Assembly (NCBI GenBank): GCA_028571685.1
Contig: CM053144.1
Span: 96,998,171-97,062,170 of the forward strand
Length of the DNA stretch: 64,000 bases
Direction of reading: 5' to 3'
DNA from: Heterohyrax brucei
Taxonomy: Eukaryota; Chordata; Mammalia; Hyracoidea; Procaviidae
This document shows positions 23,216 to 33,061 of the stretch, in pieces (the first letter of the stretch is position 1; each line of letters opens with the position of its first letter). The translations under genes were made by a program, and so were the position numbers. The notes below the pieces were generated by a model. The model had not been told where the DNA came from and searched no databases. It was given only the letters and a program-made list of their open reading frames with translations.

Positions 23216-24787
23216 AAAGCACCAAATACTTCCTCTCAAAGTCACTTGAACATAAGCAGAATAATATCTAGATTTTTACATTTTATGGTAAAAAAATCAT
23301 TCAACATTATTTTAGAACACAATGTTGCTTTTTTAAAAGAAACTCTATGTACTCTGTGAAGTTGCAGTGTTTTGTTTTATTCTACTTTGTTTTTTGAGGA
23401 AGAGATAAAGCTATACCCTCAGGAAGAAAATAAATCTCACAAGTCTTACGCCACTGACATCGAAGCAAGTGTTCAGGCTTTCTTTTTTTCTTTCTTTTAT
23501 AAGTAAATACTACAAAAAAAGTACAGCTCTGACTCCTGTCTGATCCAAAAGTTAACACATGGAGTAAGTGATAAATTTATTTACATAATAAGATTTTGTG
23601 GTATGTTTGTAATTCAGTAGGATTTCATGATTCAGCTGGAACTGTGTGCATCTCTGTTGTGCCTTTTTTAATCACAGAGCACTTATGCAAGTGAATATAA
23701 TGAAATTAAAATAATTTCAAAACACTTGACACATACATAACAAAGTGTCTTACAATGTTTCTGTCAGTGTTTAGAATCCTATCATATTAATTTGTAACAA
23801 AACAGTTGCTTCAAAAGTGATGGTGCAAAAGCAGAATAAGTCCGTTTATTAACAGTTCAAAGCATTCATGTGTCCTTTGGATTCCCTTTCTTTCTGCAAG
23901 AAGTACTTCAAGAATAATTTCCCTTGTAAACAATGAAGATTTACTATGTTAGTGTCATTGTCATTCTATGTTGCCCAGGAAAGCACGCATTATGAAGAAG
24001 TTGCCAAGATCTTTCAAAACAGTATTTGTAAATGCCATGCACTCAACAATTTTGTTAGAAAATAATCTTAAATTGTAGACATTTCAGAATTATTTTGTTA
24101 AAAAAAATCTTTCTTTGAAATATTTGACAATTTCGTGAAAAGTTATGCAACTAGGAAAAAGAGATATATCTTGTACACATCATTTTAACAGTTTACTGAC
24201 TTTTAATATTATATCTATATCTACAGAAAGATACATACACATATAACTATTTTTCTGGACTGTTTGATAATGGGTTTTTTAGAAAATGACCCTTTACCAT
24301 TTAACACTTCAAGAGGTTTTCCTAAGATAGGAATAGAAACTTATGATGTCAGGAAAAATGGAGAAAGGGCACAGATCCAATCATTCTATATACTCTGAGC
24401 AGAATACAAAACAGCAGTGACCTCAGAATCTTGAAAAAAGTGAACAATAGTAGGCATAAAAAGGAGGAATGCTAATTATAAAGAATAATCAGTATCAGTG
24501 CATTCTATAACTTTTTTTTCCTCCCTCCTCAATTTCCAGTGTTGATCGCAGGAAGATGGCTTGAGCTGTAGAACTGTGAGAGAAAACACCTCCTACTGGC
24601 CACTGGACCGTGAGAGTGGAGTGTTTAAAAGGAATCCCTGTTTCTCTTCTTTTCTCTGTCTCTTTTTTCTTTTTTTTCTTTTCTTAGAGACCTGCTATAT
24701 GGTCACTTTCAGTTGCAGAAATGGGCTAGATTCATGGGTAAATAAAACTCCAGAGGAACCAGGAAAAATGCACCTGTGTGTTTCCAC
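23216..24787. other. Unassigned AT-rich region
   Basis: No gene and no repeat that I can name over about 1.5 kb, including an unassigned T/C-rich patch at 24511-24690. Confidence 0.4.
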
Positions 24788-24950
24788 AGGAGCTCTGATG
24801 GAACAGTGGTTAAAAAGTTCAGCTGTTCACAAAAAGGCTAGTACTTCAAATTCATCAGCTGGTCCTTGGAAAGCTTATGGTACAGTTCTACTGTGCCCTA
24901 TAGGGTCTTTATGAGCCAGAATTGATTCAATGACAATGGATTTTGTGTCT
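24788..24950 (+). mobile_element. AfroSINE
   Basis: Sense SINE: 'aggagctctgatggaacag', 'tggttaaaaagttcagctg', 'cagctggtccttggaaagc', 'cagttctactgtgcccta', 'gagccagaattgattcaatg', T/G-rich tail. Confidence 0.92.
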
Positions 24951-25524
24951 ACGTTTTCCACATAGTATGTGGTGTAGGATGTCCATTATGCATTTTCTCT
25001 TACACTTTTTCTTGACCATAATGCTTATCACACAGTTGTGGCAGCTCAAGGTATTAAAATGCTGAAAGAGACCTATTTTTCAAGTCAAGGGTACTAGGAT
25101 CCCTTGGTAACTAAAGATTAGAGAAAACAGAATTGAGAAAGACATCCATGGATTGAATTGTGTTCTGCAAAAAATGTGTGTACAGGCAGAGTCAAGATGG
25201 TGCACTAAACACACGTCTCCCTACATCCCTCTGGAAACCAAGACCTGAAATGATAATTAAATGGAGACTTCTGGACACCTAGTGAACCCTGGGACACAGC
25301 ATTGCACTATTAACTTGGACTTCATACCACTGAACTCAAGACCTTCTCTCTTTCACTGACCCCACTCTCAGTGAGCGTGGGCTTACAGGACTGAAGGTAA
25401 TGGACTATTTTAATTTTTTTTTCTCTGTCTTAGCTAGTGGGTGGAGCTGCGAATTGACTAGCCGCTAATCTCAGATGCACTGCTGGTGAGATCGGCAAGC
25501 AAAATTGCCATATTTTGAGAGTGT

Positions 25525-25970
25525 GGCTTTGGACTCTGTGCATCTTAGCACCGTTGGCATCTCTTTCTGCCTCTGCCATATAGTAACCAGTACTGAGGTG
25601 GTGGCAAGCTTGTGTGGGATGCCATCTTGTTCCATTGGGAGGCAGATAAACTCATACAGAGGCCCCAGCTGGACTTAGTTCCTAGGCTGAAAGGCAGTGC
25701 CTGCTGGGGAGAGAGGATTTTTTCTGACAGAAAAGCAGTATTTTACACAGTGCCACCTATGACTGTGGACTCTGTGCATCTCAGCACCTTTAGCCTCTAT
25801 TTTGGACCCAGCCAGGTGGCAAGCTTGTGTGGGACACCATCTTGTCTTGTTCCGTTCGGAGGTGGATATACCCATGTGGAAGCCTAAGCTGGACCTAATT
25901 CCTGGGCTGGGAGGCAGAACACTTTTCTGGCAGAAAAACTGTATTCTACACAGTGTCATCTACAGCTGGG
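25525..25970 (+). repeat. Two tandem L1 5' UTR monomers
   Basis: The word ggactctgtgcatct starts at 25531 and again at 25767, a 236-bp period. The following blocks recur in the same order: 'gtggcaagcttgtgtgggat' versus '..gggac', 'gctggac.ta.ttcct.ggct' and 'acacagtg.ca.ct'. The second unit is shorter. Tandem promoter monomers are known in mouse L1. Here the role is inferred only from position. Confidence 0.8.
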
Positions 25971-26912
25971 GCCCAACAGCAGGCACAAGCATGGCAGCAG
26001 CCTTTCAGTATTTTGAGCTACTTTATAGCATCTGGGGTTAGATACAGAGGTGCTGGCTTTGCCAACTGTGAAGAGGGAACTATACACCTAAAATCCTAAC
26101 TGACTTTGGAAGTTATTATATACTTTTTTTATTTAATATAACTGAGTGAAAATGTACATTACTGTATAACTTTTTACCTCTCATTGTAAGATGGCCCAGA
26201 GAAACAACTGCAGTCAATCCTCACAGCATCTCTCCCAGCCTATATTGACTCACATGATGCCCAAACAGCAACAGACTCTCGAGAAAACTGTAACCAAGAC
26301 TTCACCCATGTCTTCAGAAGGCCCCCAAAAGAAAGCACCTCACGACTTCCTAGATGAAGAAGCTTTTCTGAAACTATCAGAAGGAGAGTACAAAGGATTA
26401 TATAAGCAGCCCTCCTAGAACTTATACAAAATTCAGCACAGGAAAATGAAAAATTAAGCAAGCTGTTCAATCTGATGGAATACCAGTATTCTGAAATCTG
26501 ACAGCTAAAGAACAAAATCAAAGGCATAGAAACTTCAATTCAGAGCCAAGAAAATAGAATGAAACAAATGGAAAATAGACTTTCTGATTTGGAAGACCGA
26601 GCTACTGACTCCAGCATCTATGAGGAAAAATCAGAAAAAAGAAACAAGAAAAATGAAGAAGCATAAAGAAGCATGTGTGACTCTATTAAGAGGAACAACC
26701 TATGATTAATTGGAGTTCCTGACAGGGCGAGACACCTGAGAACACGGAGAGAATTGTTGCTGAGCTGCTGACAGACAACTTCTCAGAAGAAAGAAAAGAA
26801 TATAAATATTCAAGATGCATATCAAATGCAATTCAATACAGAATTGAAAAGAAAGACCCTCAAGACGTATAACCAAGCTTAACAAAATGAAACCTAAGCA
26901 GAAACTCTTAAA

Positions 26913-26917
26913 GGCAC
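26913..26917 (+). repeat. Left 5-bp target-site duplication of the ERV-L
   Basis: GGCAC lies directly before the 5' LTR terminus TGTGCTGG; the matching copy is at 33703-33707. Confidence 0.9.
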
Positions 26918-27495
26918 TGTGCTGGTCAGGATTATGTCAACTTGGCTACTACCTATTTGGCTGCTGTATTAAGTGGCAGGGCGAAGTTTGTGGTGGCTCC
27001 CTGCCCCTCGGCTCTCATCTCACGACCTTGGACTACAGCTGCTGATCGCTCACGTGGCCAGGAGCTCCTGCTCTTTTTTTCCAGCATCTGGTTCTGGGAC
27101 TTGAGCTAGCAGCTGATGCGCTCATCAGTCCTTGAGAGTCCTGCTCCCTGACCTGCCAATCCTGGGTTCACCAGCCTCTGTCACTTCGTCTTGCCACCAG
27201 CTTGGGATCCACCGACCTCCAGCCTCTGTCGCTTCGTCTCACCACCAGCTTGGGATCCACTGACCTACACAACTGGTGATCTGCAACTCTGGTCTCTGAC
27301 TTGCTGACCTTGGGTTCCTCAGCTTCCGTGGACACATGAGGCTTGTGCCAGAGCTTGGGACATTCAGCTTCTGTGATTACGTGAGCTGTTTCCTATATTT
27401 GTATCTATCTACCTGTCTATATATATATTATAAATCTTTCTTTGTACCTACACGTGTTACTGGTTTTGCTTCCCTAGAAAACCCAGCCTAAGACA
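26918..27495 (+). repeat. 5' LTR of the ERV-L
   Basis: Starts TG, ends CA (TGTGCTGG...CTAAGACA). It differs from the 3' LTR at about 18 of 576 aligned bases (hand count) plus three length changes: 13 bp near 27134, one missing 48-bp unit, and 2 bp in a (TA) run. It carries two copies of a 48-bp tandem unit (27171-27266; each contains 'gccaccagcttgggatcc'). An A/T-rich TATA-like stretch at about 27419-27440 lies some 55 bp before the LTR end and could be the core promoter or 3'-processing region. Confidence 0.95.
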
Positions 27496-27498
27496 ATT

Positions 27499-27513
27499 TG
27501 GTACCAGGAGTGG
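27499..27513 (+). promoter_or_regulatory. Primer-binding site matching tRNA-Leu(UAA)
   Basis: TGGTACCAGGAGTGG lies 3 bp after the LTR end. It is complementary to the 3' end of tRNA-Leu(UAA) including CCA, as I recall that tRNA (...CCACTCCTGGTACCA). This is the start site for minus-strand synthesis in retroviruses. Confidence 0.85.
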
Positions 27514-27537
27514 TTCTAGGGAAACAAAATTGTAAAA

Positions 27538-29290
27538 ATGAATCCTTTCAAGTGGTTCTTGAGTCTGGCTAGTAGTAACACTATGGCTAACTCTGCTCCT
27601 ATTGGTAAAAAGCGCCCTGCTAGTCCATGGCCTGAGGTGGCAGTACACATCCGCAAAATAGCCCCCCCCCCCGATAGATCAGATATTGGTGAGGGGTGAC
27701 CCTCAAGGTGAAAAAATGTGTGATGACTTTTCAAAATTATGTGTGGATGAGCAGTACAAGGAAGTTGGTTAGCTGGTCCTACTTGCATTAGATAAGCTGG
27801 TGAAGGAAAAAGATGAGCTCAGGGCCTTGGAATCAAAGCTCTCATGTCCTGTAAAAGACCTCAAAGCTGCTGCTTGTGCTTTAAAAGAAAACCTCATTAC
27901 CTGTAATAGCAGAGCCGAAACTGCTGAAAGCCAAACCCAGATGCTTATCATTAGAGTGGCGGAATTGCAATGCCAGCTCAATTGCCAATCTCGAGAAGTA
28001 TCTGAAATTAAAGTGAGGGCATTGATTGGGCAGAAATGGGACCCTGAAACTTGGAATGGAGACATATGGGAGGATGATATGGAAGCTGGGGAGGCTGAGC
28101 CCCACACTTCCAGTAAAGCACTCCTGTCAGCTGAACCACACCCATGTGAAGGGATTACTTCGCCTTTGTCTGTGAAACTGCCCCACCCAGTAAAGCCATT
28201 ATCCCCTCCACTCCAACCTAAGGAGATTAGCTGTAGCCCCCCTGCTGCTGAAGAGCGCCTGCCAGAGCCATTGCCTCGGGCACAGCCTAAGGCAGAGGCT
28301 TTACGAGAGCCTGCTGAAGATTCTAAGAACACTTCAGCACTGCCAATTTGGGCTTCTAGGCCTGTAACTAGACTTAAGTCCAAGCAAGCTCCAAAAGGTG
28401 AAGTACAAAGTGTGATTCAGGAGGAGATACGCTATACTCCAACGGAACTACTTGACTTTTCTAACACATACAAACAGAAACCTGGGGAATATGCTTGGGA
28501 ATGGCTGTTAAGGGTGTGGGATAATGGTGCAAGGAACATAAAGCTGGATCAGTCCGAATTTCTTGACCTGGGTCCACTGAGCACAGACCCTTCATTCAAT
28601 GTTTCAGCTCTAGAAGTTAAGAGAGGACCTAATAGATTGTTTGACTGGATTCCTGAAGCATGGCTGATGCAGTGGCCTACATTAAATCAAGTTGAATTGC
28701 CAGACTTGTCTTGGGGTACTGTAGAAGAGGGTTTCCAAAGACTTAGGGAAATTGGCATGCTAGAGTGTATTTATTCGGTTAGGCCTTCAAATCCACACAT
28801 AGCATGTCCAGAGGACACGACTTTCACCACAACTGTGAAAAACAAATTTGCGAAGGGAGCTCTGGGATCCTTGAAGATTGCTGTGATTGCCATTTTATGT
28901 AAATCAGACATGACAGTGGGAGCTGCCCTAGCTGAATTAAGACACCTAACTACAATGGGGCTGACTGGATCCTGTGGTGGTAGGGGTCAAATGGCTGCAC
29001 TGAGTGGACAAAGACGAGGTGGGCGTGTTTACAGTAATGGACAGCAGAGGCAAAATAGTAATCGTAATGATCTGACTCGTGCGGACATGTGGAACTGGCT
29101 CCTTAGTCATGGTGTCCCTAGCAGTGCAGTAGATAATCAGCCTACTAAGTATTTACTTGATATGTATGAAAGGATGAACTCTAGATCAGGTGAACAGCAG
29201 TCTAACTCAAATTGCCAGAAAAGAGCGTCGCAGTCCCTCAATCAATTCCCAGACTTGAGCGAGTTTAAGGATCCACAACCCCTTGAATGA
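27538..29290 (+). pseudogene. gag: ERV-L gag
   Basis: The structural polyprotein that would build the particle. An ATG at 27538 follows the PBS, but an 11-base C-run (27662-27672) shifts the frame and a TAG lies at 27770. From 27773 to the TGA at 29288 the frame is open for about 505 codons. Its N-terminal part is heptad-like and charged ('KEKDELRALESKL...', about 27800-28030), followed by a Pro-rich linker (about 28090-28340). A capsid-like part (about 28430-28960) has a 'YAWEWLLRVWDNG' segment where a major-homology-like motif would fall. The tail is Gly/Arg/Asn/Gln-rich and has no zinc knuckle that I can see. Mouse Fv1 derives from an ERV-L gag, so the family can be co-opted; nothing here shows that. 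Confidence 0.88.
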
Positions 29291-29660
29291 AGGGGAGGCC
29301 AGGTCCCTTTGAGGAAGAATTCTGATACCCTGCCAAAAATTTATACTGTTAATCTTTCTCCTGCCCTTCCCCAAAGGGATCTACGGCCTTTTACGAGAAT
29401 GACTGTTCACTGGGGAAAAGGAAATAATCAGACTTTTCGGGGACTACTGGATACTGACTCTGAACTGACACTAATTCCAGGAGACCCAAAACGTCACTGT
29501 GGCCCACCGGTAAGAGTGGGGGGCATATGGAGGTCAGGTTAGTGATGGAGTCTTGACTCATGTTCATCTCACAGTGGGTCCAGTTGGTCCCCGAACCCAT
29601 CCTGTAGTAATTTCCCCAGTTCCAGAATGCATAATTGGAATAGATATACTCAGCAATTGG
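29291..29660 (+). pseudogene. pro: ERV-L protease (aspartic), active-site change and frameshift
   Basis: Follows gag in the same frame after one TGA. The expected retroviral Asp-Thr-Gly triad reads Asp-Thr-Asp at 29450-29458 (LLDTDSELTLIP), which should abolish activity. The frame is then lost in a G-run (29518-29523). The C-terminal protease motif 'CIIGIDIL' appears about 29629-29652 in the pol frame. The domain is about 100 residues, normal for the family. Confidence 0.85.
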
Positions 29661-30710
29661 CAGAACTCTGACACTGGATCCCTGACAAGTGGAGTGAGAG
29701 CTATTATGGTGGGAAGAGCCAAATGGAAGCCACTAGAACTACCACTACCTAGGAAAATAGTGAACCAAAAGCAATACCATATTCCTGGAGGGATTGCTGA
29801 AATTACTGCCACCATTAAGGACTTGAAGGATGCAGGGGTGGTGATTCCCACCACATCCCCATTCAATTCACCTATTTGGCCTGTGCGAAAAATGGATGGA
29901 TCTTGGAGAATGACAGTAGATTATCGCAAACTTAACGAGGTGGTAACCTCCATTGCAGCTGCTGTTCCAGATGTAGTTTCACTGCTTGAGCAAATTAATA
30001 CATCTCCTGGTACTTGGTATGCAGCTATTGATCTGGCTAATGCTTTCTTCTCCATACCTGTTTCCAAGGACCACCAGAAGCAGTTTGCATTCACCTGGCA
30101 AGGCCAACAATACACTTTCACTTGCCTGCCTCAGAGCTACATTAACTCTCCAGCCCTATGTCATAATCTAGTCCGCAGGGGCCTTGATTGCTTCTCTCTT
30201 CCACAAGATTTGACACTGATCCATTATATAGATGACATTATGCTGATTGGACCTAGTAAGGAAGAAATATCAGTGACTCTGGACTTATTAGTTAAACATT
30301 TGCGTGCTAGAGGGTGGGAAATGAATCCCACAAAAATTCAGGCACCTTACAACTCAGTGAAATTCTTAGGTGTCCAGTGGTGTGGGGCATGTCGCAATAT
30401 CCCTTCTAAAGTGAAGGATAAGTTATTGCACCTGGCTGCTCCGACAACTAAAAAAGAGGCACAGCGCCTAGTGGGTCTCTTTGGATTTTGGAGGCAACAT
30501 ATTCCTCATTTGGGTGTGCTACTTCAGCCTATTTATCATGTGACTAGAAAGGCTGCTACTTTTGAGTGGGACCCAGAACAGGAGAAGGCTCTGCAACAGG
30601 TTCAGGCTGCTGTGCAGGCTGCCCTGTCACTTGGGCCATATGATTCAGCTGATCCAATGGTGCTCGAGGTGTCAGTAGCAGATAGAGATGCTATTTGGAG
30701 TCTTTGGTAG
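29661..30710 (+). pseudogene. pol: ERV-L reverse transcriptase domain of pol
   Basis: This RNA/DNA-dependent DNA polymerase copies the genome. Its frame is open from about 29523 to a TAG at 30708. Visible motifs: 'KDLKDAGVVIPTTSPFNSPI' (fingers), 'WRMTVDYRKLN' (about 29907-29939), the 'AIDLANAFFSIPV' catalytic Asp region (about 30024-30062), an 'LPQS' box at 30126-30137 where LPQG is usual, and the catalytic YIDD at 30225-30236. The palm aspartates are intact. A 'VGLFGFWRQHIP' connection follows. No frameshift is seen within this domain. Confidence 0.95.
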
Positions 30711-31610
30711 GCCCCTATTGGTGAATCACAGTGCAGACCTTTACGATTTTGGAGCAAAGCTCTGCCATCCTCTGTAGATAACTACTCTCCTTTTGAAAAA
30801 CAACTTTTGGCTTGTTACTGGGCCCTAGTAGAGACTGAACACTTAACCATGGGACACCAGGTCACCATGTGTCCTGAGCTGCCTATCAGGAACTGGGTAT
30901 TGTCTGACCCACAGAGTCATAAAGTTGGATGAGCACAGCAGCACTCCATCATTAAATGGAAGTGGTATATACGAGATCGGGCCCATGCAAGACCTGAAGG
31001 TACAAGTAAATTGCATGAGGAAGTGGCCCAAATGCCCACGGTCTCCACTCCTGTAACATTACCTCCTGTCTCCCAGTTTGCATCTATGGCCTCATGGGAG
31101 ATTCCTTATGACCAGCTGACCGAGGCAGAGAAAACTCGTGCTTGGTTTACAGATGGTTCTGTGCTATATGCCGGCACCACTTGAAAGTGGACAGCAGCAG
31201 CACTACAGCCCCTTTCTGGGACCTCCCTCAAGGACAGTGGTGAAAGCAAATCCTCCCAGTGGGCAGAACTTCGAGCAGTGCATATGATTGTTCACTTTGC
31301 TTGGAAGGAGAGGTGGCCAGATGTGCGGCTGTATACTGATTCATGGGCTGTGGCCAATGGCTTGGCCAGTTGGTCAGGGACTTGGAAGGAACATGACTGG
31401 AAGATTGGAGACAAGGATTTATGGGGGAGAGGTATGTGGATAGACCTGTCTGAATGGGCCAAAGAAGTGAAGATATTTGTGTCTCATGTGAATGCTCATC
31501 AAAAAGCAACCTCAGCAGAGGATGAGTTTAACAATCAAGTGGATAGGATGACCCGTTCTGTGGGAACCAATTATCCTCTTTCTCCGGCTACCTCTGTCAT
31601 TGCTCAGTGA
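30711..31610 (+). pseudogene. pol: ERV-L connection and RNase H region of pol
   Basis: The same frame continues after the stop at 30708, with further stops at 30930 (TGA) and 31182 (TGA) and one ending it at 31608 (TGA). The RNase H acidic residues remain visible: Asp in FTDGS (codon 31152), Glu in WAEL (31266), Asp in YTDSWA (31338) and Asp in NNQVDRM (31542). The first stop in the domain falls about ten codons after FTDGS. Three of the four stops bounding or cutting this stretch are TGA. Confidence 0.9.
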
Positions 31611-32336
31611 GCCCATGAACAAAGTGGTCATGGTGGCAGGGACAGTGGTTATGCATGGGCCCAGCAACATGGACTCCCGCTCACCAAGGATGACTTGGCT
31701 ACAGCCACTACTGAGTGCCCAATCTGCCAGCAGCAGAGACCAACACTGAGTCCTCGATATGGCACTGTTCCTCAAAGTGATCAGCCGGCAACCTGGTGGC
31801 AAGTTGATTACATTGGACCACTTCCATCATGGAAAGGAAAGCGTTTTGTCCTTACTGGGATAGATACTTACTCTGGATATGGATTTGCCTACCCGGCACG
31901 ACATGCTTCTGCCAAAACAACCATCCGTGGACTTACAAAATGCCTCATCCACCATCATGGAATCCCACACAGCATTGCCTCTGATCAAGGGACTCACTTC
32001 ACAGCAAATGAAGTGTGGCAGTGGGCCCATGCTCACGGAATTCACTGGTCTTACCATGTTCCCCATCATCCTGAAGCAGCTGGCTTGATAGAACGATGGA
32101 ATGGTCTCCTGAAGACACAATTACACTGCCAGCTAGGTGGCAGTACCTTGCAGGGTTGGGGAAGTGTTCTCCAGGAGGCTGTGTGTGCTCTAAACCAGCG
32201 TCCAATATACGGTGCTGTTTCTCCTATTGCCAGGATTCATGGGTCCAGGAATCAAGGGGTGGAAATGGGCGTGGCACCACTCACTGTTACCCCTAGTGAC
32301 CCACTTCCAAGATTTTTGCTTCCCGTCCCCATGACT
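31611..32336 (+). pseudogene. pol: ERV-L integrase domain of pol
   Basis: Inserts viral DNA into the chromosome. A zinc-binding set is visible: His codons 31614 and 31629, Cys codons 31716 and 31725 (H-x4-H-x28-C-x2-C). The catalytic triad is Asp 31806 (QVDYIG), Asp 31983 (SDQGTHF) and Glu 32091 (GLIERW), with exactly 35 residues between the second Asp and Glu, the DD35E pattern. The domain is open throughout, with a TGA just upstream at 31608. By its residues it is the best preserved enzyme of the provirus. Confidence 0.95.
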
Positions 32337-32666
32337 TTATGTTCCGCAGGACTAAATGTCTTAGTTCTGAAGGGAGGAATGCTGCCGCCTGGAGACACAT
32401 CAACGATTCCACTGAACTGAAAGCTAAAATTGCCACCAGGCCATTTTGGGCTCCTTGTACCTCTGGATCAACAGACAAAGAAGGGAGTTACAATACTGGC
32501 CAGTGTGATTGACCCTGACTATGAAGATGAAACTGGATTGACATTACATAACGGAAGTAAAGAAGAGTATGTTTGGAATGCAGGAGATCCCTTAGGATGC
32601 CTCCTAGTACTACCATGTCCTGTGACTAAGGTCAATGGAAAACTACAGCAACCCAACTCCAAATGA
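32337..32666 (+). pseudogene. ERV-L dUTPase domain
   Basis: dUTPase hydrolyses dUTP to keep uracil out of viral DNA; in ERV-L it lies at the C-terminal end of pol. The frame continues from integrase. A 'SAG' motif-1 region starts at 32343, but the next residues are LNV where an aspartate is normally found. 'LPPGDTSTIPLN' is followed by a TGA at 32418, then 'LPPGHFGLLVP'. A motif-3-like 'VIDPDYEDETG' has its Asp at 32511, and 'YVWNAGDPLGCLLVLPCP' follows. The stop is at 32664. The length of about 110 residues fits a small trimeric-type dUTPase that is now split in two. Confidence 0.85.
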
Positions 32667-32692
32667 GTGATAATAGCCCAGACCCTTCAGGA

Positions 32693-32842
32693 ATGAAGGT
32701 TTGGGTCACCTCACCAGGCAAGGAACCACAACAAGCTGAGGTACTTGCTGAGGGCAAAGGGAATACAGAATGGGTTGTAGAAGAAGGTAGTTGTAAATAT
32801 CAGCTACGGCCATCCGACCAGTTGCAGAAACGAGGACTGTAA
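32693..32842 (+). pseudogene. Small pol C-terminal-like reading frame
   Basis: A short frame, shifted from pol, from an ATG at 32693 to TAA at 32840-32842. It reads 'MKVWVTSPGKEPQQAEVLAE', then 'WVVEEG' and 'YQLRPSDQL'. This resembles an SH3-like integrase tail or a post-dUTPase linker. The function is not known to me. The following stretch to the polypurine tract (32843-33046) has no env-like frame. Confidence 0.5.
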
Positions 32843-33046
32843 TTGCTAGGAGTATTCCTGCTTTGTATGTGTGTATTGGATATTTTGTTTACTTATGAAA
32901 CATGTTTATGTTTACTTATGTAAACGGGTTAATGCATTTTCAGCTATACATGTGTTAGTTATATCATGTTGACATAAGTATGACTTTGTAACTGTACCCC
33001 TTCAGAGACTGTGCATGGTAAGGTGAGATGTGTGCAGACGCCAAGT

Positions 33047-33061
33047 TGACAAGGGGTGGAC
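33047..33061 (+). promoter_or_regulatory. Polypurine tract
   Basis: The purine stretch 'gacaaggggtgga' ends next to the 3' LTR start. This is the normal position of the plus-strand primer in retroviruses. Confidence 0.8.

Noticed and set aside
25612..26041. Overlapping open frames of 79-94 codons on both strands
   Set aside because: They fall in the tandem monomers of the L1 5' UTR and show no domain.
27769..28383. 204-codon open frame on the minus strand
   Set aside because: It lies antisense to the ERV-L gag frame, which explains the openness. There is no domain.
32843..33046. Possible env between pol and the 3' LTR
   Set aside because: Only about 200 bp with no long frame, signal peptide or fusion-peptide-like text. 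ERV-L elements normally lack env.
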